The notes below the pieces were generated by a model. That model did no database searches, was not told the DNA's origin, and saw nothing but the letters and a program-made list of their open reading frames with translations. Positions 17,554 to 27,252 of a stretch of DNA of 64,000 nucleotides are shown here, piece after piece. A program made the position numbers and the translations under genes. The stretch is from NCBI GenBank assembly GCA_036491435.1, contig DASXBZ010000049.1, positions 23,277-87,276 of the forward strand, in the 5' to 3' direction. The DNA comes from Bog-473 sp036491435 (GTDB lineage: Bacteria > Actinomycetota > Acidimicrobiia > Acidimicrobiales > RAAP-2). The first letter of the stretch is position 1. Each line of letters opens with the position of its first letter.

Positions 17554-18590
17554 GGGGCGCCGCCCGGACGGGGGTTGTCGGGACCCGAGACCGTCGGGCG
17601 CTCGGGCTCGGTCTCGGGCATCGCACCAGTCTCCCCGCCCTCGAAGCCGAGAAGGCGGACCTCCGTGCGCAACGTGATCCCGCAACGCGCCGCCACCGCC
17701 GCGCGCACGTGCTCCAGCACCGCCCGGACGTCGTCCGCCCGGCCCCCCCGCTCGGCCTGGATGAAATTGGCGTGCTTCTCCGAGACGTGCGCCGTCCCGA
17801 TGCCGAATCCCTTCAAACCCGCCTCGTCGATCAGCCGACCAGCGGAGTCGCCCTCGGGGTTGGTGAAGACCGAGCCGGCGTTGGACCCGCCCGGCTGGTT
17901 CTCGCGACGCCACCTGACGATGGCGGCCACCTCCGCCTGCTCTTCGGCCGCCGATCCGGGCGCCACGCGGAGGTCCGCCTCCAGCACCAGCTGCGCCGCA
18001 CGCACCGACGACGAGCGGTAGCCGTAGTCGAGCGCAGCCACCTCGTCGGTCCCCCCACCCGGACCGAGCAGGTCGACCCAGCGGTAGCGCACCAAGCACG
18101 ACGCCATGTCCGATCCGTGGCCTCCCGCGTTCATCCGCACCGCGCCGCCCACCGAACCGGGCACACCCACCGCCCAGGCCAAACCCTTCCAGCCGGCGTC
18201 GGCGACCCGCCGGGCCAGCACGGGCAGCGCCAGTGCCGCGCCCGCGCGCGCCACGACCGGCTCACTCCGGGGCGCCGCGACCGTCTCGGACCCAGGCAGT
18301 TCGAGCGTGGCGAACCCCGCGCCCAGATGTACGACGACCCCGTCGAACCCGGCGTCGGCCACCAACAGGTTCGATCCGCGTCCGATCACGAAGAGTGGCT
18401 GCGAGCCCGCTCGCTCCGCCAGCACGGACCGGACGTCGTCGAGGTCCGCCGGGCCCTCCACTTCGACGAACAACGCCGCCGGGCCGCCCACGCCGTACGT
18501 GGTCAGCGGCCCCAGCGGCTTCATCAGCGTGGCCCGTGCCCCCAGCGTCTCGGCGAGCGCACGGAGCTCGTCGCTCGGCGTGATCGTCAC
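17550..18590 (-). CDS. murB: UDP-N-acetylenolpyruvoylglucosamine reductase MurB
   Basis: 346 residues. An FAD-dependent enzyme that reduces UDP-GlcNAc-enolpyruvate to UDP-MurNAc. The FAD-binding motifs TTYGVGGPAALFVEV, LFVIGRGSNLLVAD and GVPGSVGGAVRMNAGGHG are present. The catalytic region is SNAGSVFTNPEGDSAGRLIDEAG, and IGTAHVSEKHANFI lies near the C-terminus. The start is the second of two adjacent GTGs, overlapping the murC stop as GTGA (the first, at 18593, is possible). It is coupled to ftsQ downstream by another GTGA overlap. Confidence 0.96.
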   Translation of the reverse strand: MTITPSDELRALAETLGARATLMKPLGPLTTYGVGGPAALFVEVEGPADLDDVRSVLAERAGSQPLFVIGRGSNLLVADAGFDGVVVHLGAGFATLELPGSETVAAPRSEPVVARAGAALALPVLARRVADAGWKGLAWAVGVPGSVGGAVRMNAGGHGSDMASCLVRYRWVDLLGPGGGTDEVAALDYGYRSSSVRAAQLVLEADLRVAPGSAAEEQAEVAAIVRWRRENQPGGSNAGSVFTNPEGDSAGRLIDEAGLKGFGIGTAHVSEKHANFIQAERGGRADDVRAVLEHVRAAVAARCGITLRTEVRLLGFEGGETGAMPETEPERPTVSGPDNPRPGGAP

Positions 18591-19969
18591 CACTGCGGCG
18601 CGTCGAGCAGCTGATCGGGCAGCACGGTGAGGTCACCGGCCCCGAGCGTGAGGCAGAGATCACCCGGTTGCAGCACCGACGCCACCGCCTGGCGCAGCTC
18701 CTCCCACCCCGGCGCGTAGAAGACCTCGAGGCGGGGGTCCTGGGCGGCCACTGCGTCGGCGACGAGGCGCCCCGAGACCCCCGGCACAGGGCGCTCCCCC
18801 GCGCTGTACACGTCGGTCACCACGAGGACGTCGGCGTCTGCGAAGGCGGAGCCGAACTGGTCGGCCAGCGCGCCGGTGCGGGAGAACCGGTGCGGCTGGA
18901 ACACCGCCACGATGCGGGACCAGCCCCCGCTGCGCGCGGTCGCCAAGGCGGCCCGGACTTCGGTGGGCAGGTGCGCATAATCGTCGACGAACGTGACACC
19001 GTTGGCCTCACCGCGGAACTCGAAACGCCGGCTCACCCCGGCGAAGCGGGCCAGTGCCGCCTCCGCGGCGGCAAAGGGTGCGCCGGAGCGGAGTGCGGCG
19101 ACCGCCGCCACCGCCGCGTTGCGCGCGTTGTGCAGTCCCGGCACCCCGATCCGCAACGCGCCGATCACTCCGTCCGGGCCACGCAGCCGGAAGGCGACCG
19201 AGCTCCGCAGCAGTGACACCTCCTCCATCACGTAGTCCGACCCGACGGCTTCGCCGACGAGGGTCGCCCCGTGCGCCCGTCCGATGGCGGCCGCGTGCTC
19301 GTCGTCCGCGCACACCACGGCCCCGAGGGTGGCGCTGCCGACGAAGTCGGAGAAGGCTTCCCGCAGGACCTCGAACGTGCCGTAGTAGTCGAGGTGGTCC
19401 GGCTCCACGTTGGTCAGCACCGCCAGGTCCGGCTGTAAGGCCGTGAACGTGCCGTAGCTCTCGTCCGCCTCGACCACGAGCCACTCGCCGCTGTCCCACA
19501 CCGCGTTGGTGCCGATCTCGTTGACGTCGGCCCCGATGAGGAACGAGGGGTGCAGACCCGCCTCCACCAGGATCAGCGACAGCATCGAGGCGGTCGTCGT
19601 CTTGCCGTGCGTCCCCGAGACGGCGAGGCAGCGCCGGGTGGCGCAGATGGCGGCCAGGACCTCCGAACGCGGCGCGACGTGCGCGCCGGCGTCGGCCGCC
19701 GCCACCAACTCGACGTTGACCGCCGCCACCGCCGGCGAAAAGGTCACGATGTCCGCCCCGGCGGCGTTCTCGGCCCGGTGCCCGAGGGCGACGGCGATGC
19801 CCTGCGAGCGCAACCGCTGCGCGACCGGCGAATCCTTGAGGTCGGAGCCCGACACGGTGTGGCCCATGGCGCGTAGCACCAGTGCGATCGCACTCATGCC
19901 CGCGCCGCCGATGCCCACGACGTGGATATGCCGCGCGGCGCGCAGGTCGAGCGGCGCCTCAGCGGGCAT
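18587..19969 (-). CDS. murC: UDP-N-acetylmuramate--L-alanine ligase MurC
   Basis: A 460-residue Mur ligase that adds L-Ala to UDP-MurNAc. The N-terminal UDP-binding Rossmann loop is HVVGIGGAGMSAIALVL (residues about 16-32). The ATP P-loop is SGTHGKTTTASMLS (near residue 117), with the central motif EADESYGTF and VEPDHLDYYGTFEVL. The C-terminal domain follows (DDYAHLPTEVRAAL, FQPHRFSRTGAL). Usual length. It overlaps murG by 11 bases and murB by 4, so it sits within a single translationally coupled block. Confidence 0.97.
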   Translation of the reverse strand: MPAEAPLDLRAARHIHVVGIGGAGMSAIALVLRAMGHTVSGSDLKDSPVAQRLRSQGIAVALGHRAENAAGADIVTFSPAVAAVNVELVAAADAGAHVAPRSEVLAAICATRRCLAVSGTHGKTTTASMLSLILVEAGLHPSFLIGADVNEIGTNAVWDSGEWLVVEADESYGTFTALQPDLAVLTNVEPDHLDYYGTFEVLREAFSDFVGSATLGAVVCADDEHAAAIGRAHGATLVGEAVGSDYVMEEVSLLRSSVAFRLRGPDGVIGALRIGVPGLHNARNAAVAAVAALRSGAPFAAAEAALARFAGVSRRFEFRGEANGVTFVDDYAHLPTEVRAALATARSGGWSRIVAVFQPHRFSRTGALADQFGSAFADADVLVVTDVYSAGERPVPGVSGRLVADAVAAQDPRLEVFYAPGWEELRQAVASVLQPGDLCLTLGAGDLTVLPDQLLDAPQW

Positions 19970-21095
19970 GGGCGTCGACCAGTTCGGCGATGCGGGCGGC
20001 CGCGTCGGGGTGGGCGTGGCGCCGCGCCGCCTCCCCCATGGCCCGCAGGCGGTCGGCGTCGGTCAGCAGCGCCTCGAGCTCCTTGGCCAGCCGATCCCCG
20101 TCGCACTCGGGATCCGGCACGTGCACCGCGGCGCCGAGCGCGACGACGGCCTCTGCGTTGCGCGTCTGGTGGTCACGGGGGGCGCCGGGCAACGGGACCA
20201 GGATCGCGGGCACGCCCGAGACGAGCAGCTCGGCCACTGACATCGCGCCCGCCCGGGACACGCAGACGTCGGCCGCGCGGTAGAGCTCGGGCATGCGCTC
20301 CTCGAAGGGCACGACGCGGTAACACAGTCCGCCCTCGTCGCCGGGGTCCCCACCCGTAGCGCCCCCGGCAAACGAGTCGTAGTCCCGCCGGCCCGTCACG
20401 TGGTACACGGTACGGTCGTCAGAGGCCCCCCACGACTCCGCCAGCGCGGCCACAGCGCGGTTGATCCGCAGCGCGCCGAGCGAACCGCCCATGGCGGTGA
20501 CCGTCTGGCGGTCGGCCGGGAGCCCGAGCGCGTCACGTCCGGCGCGCCGCCCCTCCACCGAGCGGTCCAACCCCGAGAGCTCCGGGCGCACAGGTGTGCC
20601 GGTCACGTGCGCCCGCGGCAGTTCCGTTCCCTCGAAGGCGACCGCGTTGGCGGCGGCGAAACGGCCCAGGAGGCCGTTGACGGCGCCCGGCACGGCATCG
20701 GTGTTGACCGACACCAACGGGACACGGGTCACGACGGCGGCGAGGCCCGCGGGGAAGCTCGCGTACCCGCCGACGATGACGACGACCCGGGGCCGGCGCC
20801 GGAGGAAGGAGCCCAGCGCCCGGACACAGGCCCAGACGAGGCCGGCCACGGCACCGACGTTGGCCACGACCGCGCCCGGCGAGACACTCCGCCGGATACC
20901 CCGCCCGGGCAGCAGCGTGTAGGGGAATTCGAGCGACGGCCACGTGGTGGCCTCGTGGCCGCGTCGTGAGCCGAACAGCTCGATGGTGCTCGGGTCGTGA
21001 CCCCGCGCCACCATGGCGCGCGCAACCTGCAGCGACGGGACCACGTGGCCACCGGTCCCCCCGCCGGCGATGACCGTGCCGCGTCCGGCGCTCAC
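19959..21095 (-). CDS. murG: UDP-GlcNAc transferase MurG
   Basis: A 378-residue GT28 glycosyltransferase that converts lipid I to lipid II at the inner membrane face. The N-terminal acceptor-binding loop GGGTGGHVVPSLQVA and the second glycine-rich loop TAMGGSLGALRINRAV are present. The donor-site signatures are RAGAMSVAELLVSGVPAILVPLP and DHQTRNAEAV. The GTG start overlaps the ftsW stop as GTGA. The family order ftsW-murG-murC is retained. Confidence 0.96.
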   Translation of the reverse strand: MSAGRGTVIAGGGTGGHVVPSLQVARAMVARGHDPSTIELFGSRRGHEATTWPSLEFPYTLLPGRGIRRSVSPGAVVANVGAVAGLVWACVRALGSFLRRRPRVVVIVGGYASFPAGLAAVVTRVPLVSVNTDAVPGAVNGLLGRFAAANAVAFEGTELPRAHVTGTPVRPELSGLDRSVEGRRAGRDALGLPADRQTVTAMGGSLGALRINRAVAALAESWGASDDRTVYHVTGRRDYDSFAGGATGGDPGDEGGLCYRVVPFEERMPELYRAADVCVSRAGAMSVAELLVSGVPAILVPLPGAPRDHQTRNAEAVVALGAAVHVPDPECDGDRLAKELEALLTDADRLRAMGEAARRHAHPDAAARIAELVDAHAR

Positions 21096-22330
21096 CGACC
21101 CCGGCGGGCGCCGACGGCTCTCAGCGCACGACCGGTGGCCGCCGCTTCGCCCTGTCTCGCCACATTGATGAGCACACCGGCGGCCGCCATCGTGATGACG
21201 AGGGAGGAACCGCCGAACGAGATGAAGGGCAGCGGGATCCCGGTGACCGGCAACACGCCGACCACGGCCCCGACGTTGATCAGGGTCTCGGCCGCCACCC
21301 ACGCCACGAGGCCCAGCGCCAGCAACCCGCCGAAGCGGTCGACCGATGCCGTGGCCGCCCGGATGCCGAGCCAGACGAGCGCGGCGAGCAACGCGAGCAC
21401 GAGCACCGCACCGATGATGCCCAGCTCCTCGCCGATGACCGAGAAGATGAAGTCCGTGTGCGCGTTCGGCAGGTACCCCCACTGGGCCTGCCCACCCCCC
21501 AACCCCATGCCGAAGAGGTGTCCCGATCCGAGCCCGATCTCGGACTGCAGGACCTGGTAGCCCGAGCTCGAACCGTGGGCCGACGGGTCCAGGAAGGAGA
21601 GGAGCCGCGTCCGGCGATACGGCGAGGCGACCGCGACGATCAGGGCGAGCACCGCCACGGCGGCCATCACCTTCATCACCGGGCCGAGCCGCACCCCCGA
21701 GACGAAGAGGAGCGTCAGGGCAATGCACCCGAGGACCATGGCCGTCCCCATGTCCGGCTGGACCAGGATCAGCAGGCAGGCGAACCCGGTGACGAGGATG
21801 ACCGGGCCGATGATGCGGCGGTCCGTGGCGTCCTCGTCGAGACGGCGGGCGATGCAGTCGGCCGCGAACAGCGTGAGGGCGAGCTTCATCAGCTCGGAAG
21901 GCTGCAGACGGAACTGGCCGAAGCCGATCCAACGGCTCGACCCCATGGCGTGCACGCCGAGCCCCGGCACGAGCACGATGAGCAGCAGGCCGAACGTGGC
22001 CACCAGCAACAGCGGGCTCAGCCGGCGAAGCTTGCGGTAGTCGAAGCGCAGCGCCACGCCGAGCGCCACCACGCCGATCGCCATCCACATGCCTTCGCGG
22101 ATCAGGATCGCCCAAGGGCTGCCGTAGGTCGAGATGGAGATCACCGACGAAGCCGTCCCCACCATCACCAAGCCGATGACGCAGAGGAGTGCGACGTCGA
22201 CCAGCAAGAGGGTGGAGACCGCCACCTGTCGTCCGGCGATCTGCACCTTGCCGCCCGGTTGTGCCGCCGGGGTACGCCCTGAGGCGGTGGAACGCCGGGT
22301 GGGCGCCGCCGCGGCGCGTGCGGGAGTCAT
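21092..22330 (-). CDS. ftsW: Septal peptidoglycan glycosyltransferase FtsW
   Basis: A 412-residue SEDS protein with about ten membrane segments. The family signatures are SSRWIGFGQFRLQPSELMKLAL and QPDMGTAMVLG. The catalytic-side Asp lies in the conserved NAHTDFIFSVIGEELG loop, and LPFISFGGSSLVITM is near the end. SEDS proteins polymerise lipid II together with a class B PBP, here most likely FtsI in the same cluster. The ATG at 22330 is preferred; an ATG at 22405 would add 25 poorly conserved basic residues. The gene directly follows mraY, with no murD between them. Confidence 0.95.
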   Translation of the reverse strand: MTPARAAAAPTRRSTASGRTPAAQPGGKVQIAGRQVAVSTLLLVDVALLCVIGLVMVGTASSVISISTYGSPWAILIREGMWMAIGVVALGVALRFDYRKLRRLSPLLLVATFGLLLIVLVPGLGVHAMGSSRWIGFGQFRLQPSELMKLALTLFAADCIARRLDEDATDRRIIGPVILVTGFACLLILVQPDMGTAMVLGCIALTLLFVSGVRLGPVMKVMAAVAVLALIVAVASPYRRTRLLSFLDPSAHGSSSGYQVLQSEIGLGSGHLFGMGLGGGQAQWGYLPNAHTDFIFSVIGEELGIIGAVLVLALLAALVWLGIRAATASVDRFGGLLALGLVAWVAAETLINVGAVVGVLPVTGIPLPFISFGGSSLVITMAAAGVLINVARQGEAAATGRALRAVGARRGR

Positions 22331-22487
22331 GCGCGGTCCGCCCCCTCGTCCGTCTCGCGGCGCGCCTGCCCGCCTGCCCCGTCCGACACCGGTCGCATGC
22401 ACCAATTCTTGCCCACCGCGCGGCCGAAGTGGCGGATCGGTGGACCGTCGACGCGTCGAAGAAAACGCGGGACAGGAGACCGATGGG

Positions 22488-23528
22488 TCATGTGAGCTTC
22501 GACACCGTCAGGAAGTCGCCGTAGAAGATACCGAGGCCCAACGCGCAGAACAGACCCCCGAGGATCCAGAAGCGGATGATCACCGTCGTCTCGGGCCAGC
22601 CGGCCAACTCGAAGTGGTGATGGATGGGCGCCATGCGGAAGATCCGTCGGTGGAACATCCGGAAGCTGATGACCTGCATGATCACTGACACGGTCTCCAT
22701 CACGAAGAGGCCGCCGATGATCAACAGCAGGAGTTCGAGGTTGAGCAGGAGGCACAACGCGGCGAGGCCGGCCCCGATGGCCAACGCGCCGGTGTCGCCC
22801 ATGATGATCTTGGCCGGCGCCGCGTTCCACCAGAGGAACCCGATGCACGCACCGGCCAGGGCGACCGAGACCAACGCCAGGTCGATCGCCGACGCGGGCA
22901 GCACGTGGTAGATCGAGTAGTGCCGGAAGATCCAGTACCCCATGATCGACAGCACCGCGAAGCAGAAGCTGCCCGATCCCGCGGCCAAGCCGTCGACGCC
23001 GTCGGTGATGTTCACGGCGTTCGACGACCCGACCATCACGAGCACGGCGAAGATCACCCAGAGAACGGAGCCCATGTCGACCCCGATCGCCTCTGACCGG
23101 GTGAAGGAGAGCGCGGTCGACGTGTGCGCCCAGTTCACAGCCAGCAGGGCGAAGGTCAGCGCACAGACGAATTGCGCACCGGACTTGGCCCGTTTGTTGA
23201 GGCCGAGGCTGCGCCGGTGGTGGACCTTGATGTAGTCGTCGACGAAGCCAATCAGACCGAACGCCACCACCGCCCCGATGGTCAGGTACCCCGTACGGGA
23301 GAACCGGATCTCGGTGCCGATGTGCCCCACGGCGTAGCCGAACACGACCGATCCGACGATGGCGATGCCGCCCATGGTCGGCGTGCCCGCCTTGATGCTG
23401 TGGGTGGCCGGCCCGTCCTCCCGGATGTGCTGACCGATCTGGCGATTGCGGAAGTAGCGGATCAGGAAGGGGGTCGAAAGGATCGCGCACCACAGCGCGA
23501 CGCCACCCGAGACGAGAAGTCCGAGCAC
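22488..23528 (-). CDS. mraY: Phospho-N-acetylmuramoyl-pentapeptide-transferase MraY
   Basis: 346 residues, ten membrane segments. It transfers phospho-MurNAc-pentapeptide to undecaprenyl phosphate to form lipid I. The conserved catalytic motifs are GTPTMGGIAIV, GFVDDYIKVHHRRSLGL (Mg-binding Asp pair), NITDGVDGLAAG and FLWWNAAPAKIIMGDTGAL, with MAPIHHHFELAGWPE near the C-terminus. It follows murE by only six bases, so murF, which normally lies between them, is absent here. Confidence 0.97.
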   Translation of the reverse strand: MLGLLVSGGVALWCAILSTPFLIRYFRNRQIGQHIREDGPATHSIKAGTPTMGGIAIVGSVVFGYAVGHIGTEIRFSRTGYLTIGAVVAFGLIGFVDDYIKVHHRRSLGLNKRAKSGAQFVCALTFALLAVNWAHTSTALSFTRSEAIGVDMGSVLWVIFAVLVMVGSSNAVNITDGVDGLAAGSGSFCFAVLSIMGYWIFRHYSIYHVLPASAIDLALVSVALAGACIGFLWWNAAPAKIIMGDTGALAIGAGLAALCLLLNLELLLLIIGGLFVMETVSVIMQVISFRMFHRRIFRMAPIHHHFELAGWPETTVIIRFWILGGLFCALGLGIFYGDFLTVSKLT

Positions 23529-23534
23529 GAGAGC

Positions 23535-25169
23535 TCAGGTTTCCGCGCTGGTGCCGCGGGAGGCTGATGCTGAGAGCTGGCCGTCGGCCTTCCCTCGCGC
23601 CGGTGACTCCTGCGCCGGTGTGACCCAGGTGGCCGGATCCGCCGCGAAGCGGGTCGAGAGCGCATCCCGCGCCTCCACCGCGTCGTCGAAGGACAGTCGG
23701 CGTCCGGCAACTTCCTGGTACGTCTCGTGACCCTTGCCGGCGATGATGACGACGTCGCCGGGTTCGGCGGCATCGAGCGCGCGCCGGATGGCGACGCGCC
23801 GGTCCGGCTCGACGACGACACGCGGGTTCTCCCGCCCTCCCGGGACGCCCGCCAGGATCTCTTCGATGATGGCAAGCGGATCCTCGTCGCGCGGGTTGTC
23901 CGACGTCACGATGGCGAGGTCGCTGGCCGCCGCGGCGGCCGCTCCCATGACCGGGCGCTTCGCACGGTCGCGGTTGCCGCCGCAGCCGAAGACGGAGATC
24001 ACGCGCCGGGTTTTGACCGGACCGAGCCGCCGCGCCTCGGCCAACACGACCTCGAGGCCCGCTGGCGTGTGGGCATAGTCGACCAGGACGGTGAAGGGCG
24101 GCCGCGACAGCCGCTTCCCCCCGCCACCGGCCCTCCCACCCGACGACGCCTGGGCGTCCGCCGGCGCGGGCGCCGCGATGACCTGCAGTCGGCCCGGAAC
24201 GAGCCGCAGGTGGGCCATGGCGGCGGCGATCTCGCCGGGCTCGAGCTCGAGGTCCAACGCCAGGGCGGCCTCGGCGGCGAGCAACGCGTTGTCGACGTTG
24301 ACCCCACCGGTCAGCGGGGTCGTCACCCGGTGCCCCCGCCAGGTGAACTCGGTGTGCCCGGGCCACAAGACCACGTCTACGGCGTCCGAGTGATGCACCG
24401 CGGTCATCGGGATCTTTGCGCGGTCGAGGAGCAGGCGCCCCCAGGCGTCGTCGGCGTTCACCACCGCCCGCAGCGCGTGATTCGAAGTGAAGAGCTGTGC
24501 CTTCGCCTCGAAGTAGTCCTCCATCGTCCCGTGGTAGTCGAGGTGGTCGTGGCTGAGGTTCGTGAAGACCGCGACGTCGAAGTGAATACCGTCGACCCTC
24601 GACTGCACGAGTGCGTGACTCGAGACCTCCATGGCGACCGCGTGACGGAGCCCGTCGGCGCGCTGTCGGTCCCGCACGCCGGCGAGGACGCGCTCGACTT
24701 CTGTCGCTTCCGGCGTCGTGCGCGCGCCGGACAACGTGCCCATGACGTTGGTGGGGCGACCCGTGGTGCTCAACAGGTCGCCCAGGAGCTGCGTGACGGT
24801 CGTCTTGCCGTTCGTCCCCGTCACGCCGATCATCACCAGATCCCGGGCGGGGAACCCATAGAAGGCCGCGGCAAGGTGCGCCATCACCGGGCGCATCGTC
24901 CCGGGCGCGATCCTCGCTTGCGTGACGTCGCGGCTCAGCAACTCGGGGATGAAGTGCTCACAGAGCACGCCGATCGCGCCTCGTTCGACGGCCTCAGTGG
25001 CATAGCGGTGCCCGTCGCTGATCAGTCCCGGCACGCAGCAGAAGAGGTCGCCGGGAACGACCCTTCGGCTGTCGTGGGTGATGCCGCCCACCTCGACGGC
25101 AGAGGGGTCGCCCACGGTCTCGATCACCTCGATGTCGTCGAAGAGCAGGTTCATAGGCACGGTTCGCAT
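23535..25169 (-). CDS. murE: UDP-MurNAc-tripeptide synthetase MurE
   Basis: 544 residues, slightly long for the family because of a Ser/Gly/Ala-rich insert (near residues 345-360) and a low-complexity tail. The ATP P-loop is VTGTNGKTTVTQLLGDLL (near residue 120). The carbamylated-Lys region follows (YFEAKAQLF). The acceptor motif DNPRDEDP matches the Asn/Arg pattern of meso-diaminopimelate-adding enzymes, so mDAP peptidoglycan is predicted. It is not a MurE-MurF fusion: only one set of Mur-ligase motifs is present. The ATG at 25154 is an alternative start. Confidence 0.95.
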   Translation of the reverse strand: MRTVPMNLLFDDIEVIETVGDPSAVEVGGITHDSRRVVPGDLFCCVPGLISDGHRYATEAVERGAIGVLCEHFIPELLSRDVTQARIAPGTMRPVMAHLAAAFYGFPARDLVMIGVTGTNGKTTVTQLLGDLLSTTGRPTNVMGTLSGARTTPEATEVERVLAGVRDRQRADGLRHAVAMEVSSHALVQSRVDGIHFDVAVFTNLSHDHLDYHGTMEDYFEAKAQLFTSNHALRAVVNADDAWGRLLLDRAKIPMTAVHHSDAVDVVLWPGHTEFTWRGHRVTTPLTGGVNVDNALLAAEAALALDLELEPGEIAAAMAHLRLVPGRLQVIAAPAPADAQASSGGRAGGGGKRLSRPPFTVLVDYAHTPAGLEVVLAEARRLGPVKTRRVISVFGCGGNRDRAKRPVMGAAAAAASDLAIVTSDNPRDEDPLAIIEEILAGVPGGRENPRVVVEPDRRVAIRRALDAAEPGDVVIIAGKGHETYQEVAGRRLSFDDAVEARDALSTRFAADPATWVTPAQESPARGKADGQLSASASRGTSAET

Positions 25170-25239
25170 GGTCGACCCGACAGCGTTACATGCCGCCGAC
25201 CCCCCTGCGTCCCGCCCGCAATGGGCGTGTAAGCCGGGG

Positions 25240-27252
25240 TCACGTGATGTCCTGGGCCTGGTCGCTGGGCGTTTTGGTCGTTGGCGTGGTGTTCGTGCCG
25301 GCGCCCGGGCTCGTCGGGATGTCGTAGCGGTGGAGCGCGTAGCTCATGATCTGCGAGAAGACGGGGGCGGAGACCGTGCCACCGAAGATCGGCGTCGGCC
25401 GGTCGAGCACCACGATCATCGACAGCGTGGGGTTGGCGGCCGGAGCGAAACCGACGAACGTCGCCATGTAGGCCCCGGTGACGTAGGAGTCCTTGCCCTG
25501 GGTCGGGATCTGTGCCGTCCCGGTCTTGCCGGCGACCGTGTAGCCCGGTACGGCGGCGCTGGTCCCGGTTCCCTGGGCGACCACCTGCTGGAGCATCGAG
25601 GTGAGTTCGGAGTTGACCGAGGGCGACAGCACCTGGTGGGTCGACGACGGCGCGGTCTTCGTAACGGTGCCGGACGGGCTGACCGTGGACTGCACGAGTT
25701 TCGGCGCCACGTAGACGCCGCCGTTGGCGACGGTGTTGTAAGCATCGAGAACCTGCAGCGCGTTGACGGCGTCGACCTGACCGATGGGGAGCGACACGTA
25801 GTTCGTCGGTTCCCAGTTTGCCGCCGTTGCCAGAAGTCCCGGCGACTCGCCGGGGAAGTGGAGCCCGGTGGCCTGCCCGAAACCAAGCGCCCTCACCTGG
25901 GCGAGCAACCTCTGCTCCCCGACGCCCTGCGCGATCTCCGATGTGCCGATGTTGGAGGACTGGGCGAGGATTTGTGTCGCGTTCAACTGCTCGGTCGGAT
26001 GGGGTTCGGCGTCGTGGAAGGTGGAGCCGTCGAGCCTCATCTGGTCGGGGACCGTGAAGACGGTGTTCGGGTTGATCAGCGCGTCTTGCAACGCGGCCGA
26101 GAATGTCACCAGCTTGAACACGGAGCCCGGCTCGTAGAGCTGGGTCACCGCGAGGTTGCTCGATGCTTCGTTGACCGCGTCGTTGGGCCCGATGGGCACG
26201 ACGCCTCCCGGCGCGTTCGGCGCGGTCGTCGGTGCACCCAGCGGCGCGGGATGTGTGGCCGCGAGGTTCGCCATCGAGAGGATCTGACCCGTCTTGACGT
26301 CCATGACGATCGCGGTACCGCTGACAGAGTTGGATGATTCGATGGCCTTGGCCAGCGCCTGCTCGGACTCGTACTGGAGCTGTGTGTCGAGGGTGAGCTC
26401 CAATCCCGTCCCCGGCGTCGTTGCCACCTGGTTCGTCACCGGCGACTGTGGCAGGGCGACGCCGCTGGGTGACGCCAGGATCGTCTCCTTGCCGTCGGAG
26501 CCTGCCAGCAACGTGTTGTTCCCATACTCGAGGCCGCCCGCCCCCTTGCCGGCAGCATTGGTGAATCCCACCACCGGGGATGCGAGGTCGCCGTTCGGCA
26601 CCTCACGCTTCGAATCGGAGATCAGTGTGATCCCGGGTATCGAGTCAGCGGCAATCTTCTGTCCCGTCGACTTGGAGAGTTGGCGCGCCAGGACCACATA
26701 ACCGGAATGTTGATGCAGTTGCGTGGCCAGCGTCGCGACGGGGATGTGGAGCATGGGTGCGAGGGCTTCGGCGGTCCGCAGCGGATGGGCGATCTGGAAG
26801 TCGTCGGCGACGACGTCGTCGGTGGGCACCGAGAGCGCCAGCGGTGACCCGTCGCGCGCGTAGATACCGCCCCGCAGCGAGGGAAGCGGCACCGTGATGG
26901 CCGACTCGCCACGCGCCTGTGCCTGGTAACCGCCCGAGTGAAGCACCTGGACGTCCACCAGGCGCGCCACGAGCAGCAACATCGCCACGATCAGGATCAA
27001 GCGGACGATCCGCACGCGCCGCAGGAAGGTGGCGCCCATCCAGTTGCGCCCGCCGGACCGGCGCGACGACGTCGGCGAGCGGTGCCGCTGCGGCCGGGGT
27101 CTGTGGCCCGGGGGCGGAGCAGGAGCCCGTCGGACCGGCCGCGGAGCCGGCCGTGCACTCGGCTGGGTGCGTGTCCGGGTCGCCGTACCGGTGGGTCCGC
27201 GACCCGAAACAGCGCGCGCGCGCCCACCCGTATGCCGCGTGGTCGTGCTCAT
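25240..27252 (-). CDS. ftsI: Septal class B penicillin-binding protein FtsI (PBP3)
   Basis: 670 residues. The long basic Pro/Arg-rich cytoplasmic N-terminus (about 75 residues) precedes one membrane segment (IVRLILIVAMLLLVARLVDVQV). A PBP-dimer domain follows (LRGGIYARDGSPLALSVPTD). The transpeptidase domain has active-site Ser in YEPGSVFKLV, SSN in AQSSNIGTSE, and KTG in VAGKTGTAQIP. A Thr/Pro-rich tail closes the protein. It cross-links septal peptidoglycan with FtsW. The ATG overlaps the ftsL stop as ATGA. Confidence 0.96.
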   Translation of the reverse strand: MSTTTRHTGGRARAVSGRGPTGTATRTRTQPSARPAPRPVRRAPAPPPGHRPRPQRHRSPTSSRRSGGRNWMGATFLRRVRIVRLILIVAMLLLVARLVDVQVLHSGGYQAQARGESAITVPLPSLRGGIYARDGSPLALSVPTDDVVADDFQIAHPLRTAEALAPMLHIPVATLATQLHQHSGYVVLARQLSKSTGQKIAADSIPGITLISDSKREVPNGDLASPVVGFTNAAGKGAGGLEYGNNTLLAGSDGKETILASPSGVALPQSPVTNQVATTPGTGLELTLDTQLQYESEQALAKAIESSNSVSGTAIVMDVKTGQILSMANLAATHPAPLGAPTTAPNAPGGVVPIGPNDAVNEASSNLAVTQLYEPGSVFKLVTFSAALQDALINPNTVFTVPDQMRLDGSTFHDAEPHPTEQLNATQILAQSSNIGTSEIAQGVGEQRLLAQVRALGFGQATGLHFPGESPGLLATAANWEPTNYVSLPIGQVDAVNALQVLDAYNTVANGGVYVAPKLVQSTVSPSGTVTKTAPSSTHQVLSPSVNSELTSMLQQVVAQGTGTSAAVPGYTVAGKTGTAQIPTQGKDSYVTGAYMATFVGFAPAANPTLSMIVVLDRPTPIFGGTVSAPVFSQIMSYALHRYDIPTSPGAGTNTTPTTKTPSDQAQDIT

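Noticed and set aside
19959..22115. A longer 718-codon version of murG extending through ftsW
   Set aside because: The extra N-terminal part is out-of-frame ftsW sequence. The GTG at 21095, overlapping the ftsW stop, begins exactly at the MurG glycine-rich loop.
22327..24366. A 679-codon open frame on the minus strand across mraY and the end of murE, considered as a possible hidden murD or murF
   Set aside because: It is Arg/Gly-rich with no Mur-ligase motifs (no P-loop, no HxxxxD region) and overlaps mraY and murE, which are clearly coding in another frame.
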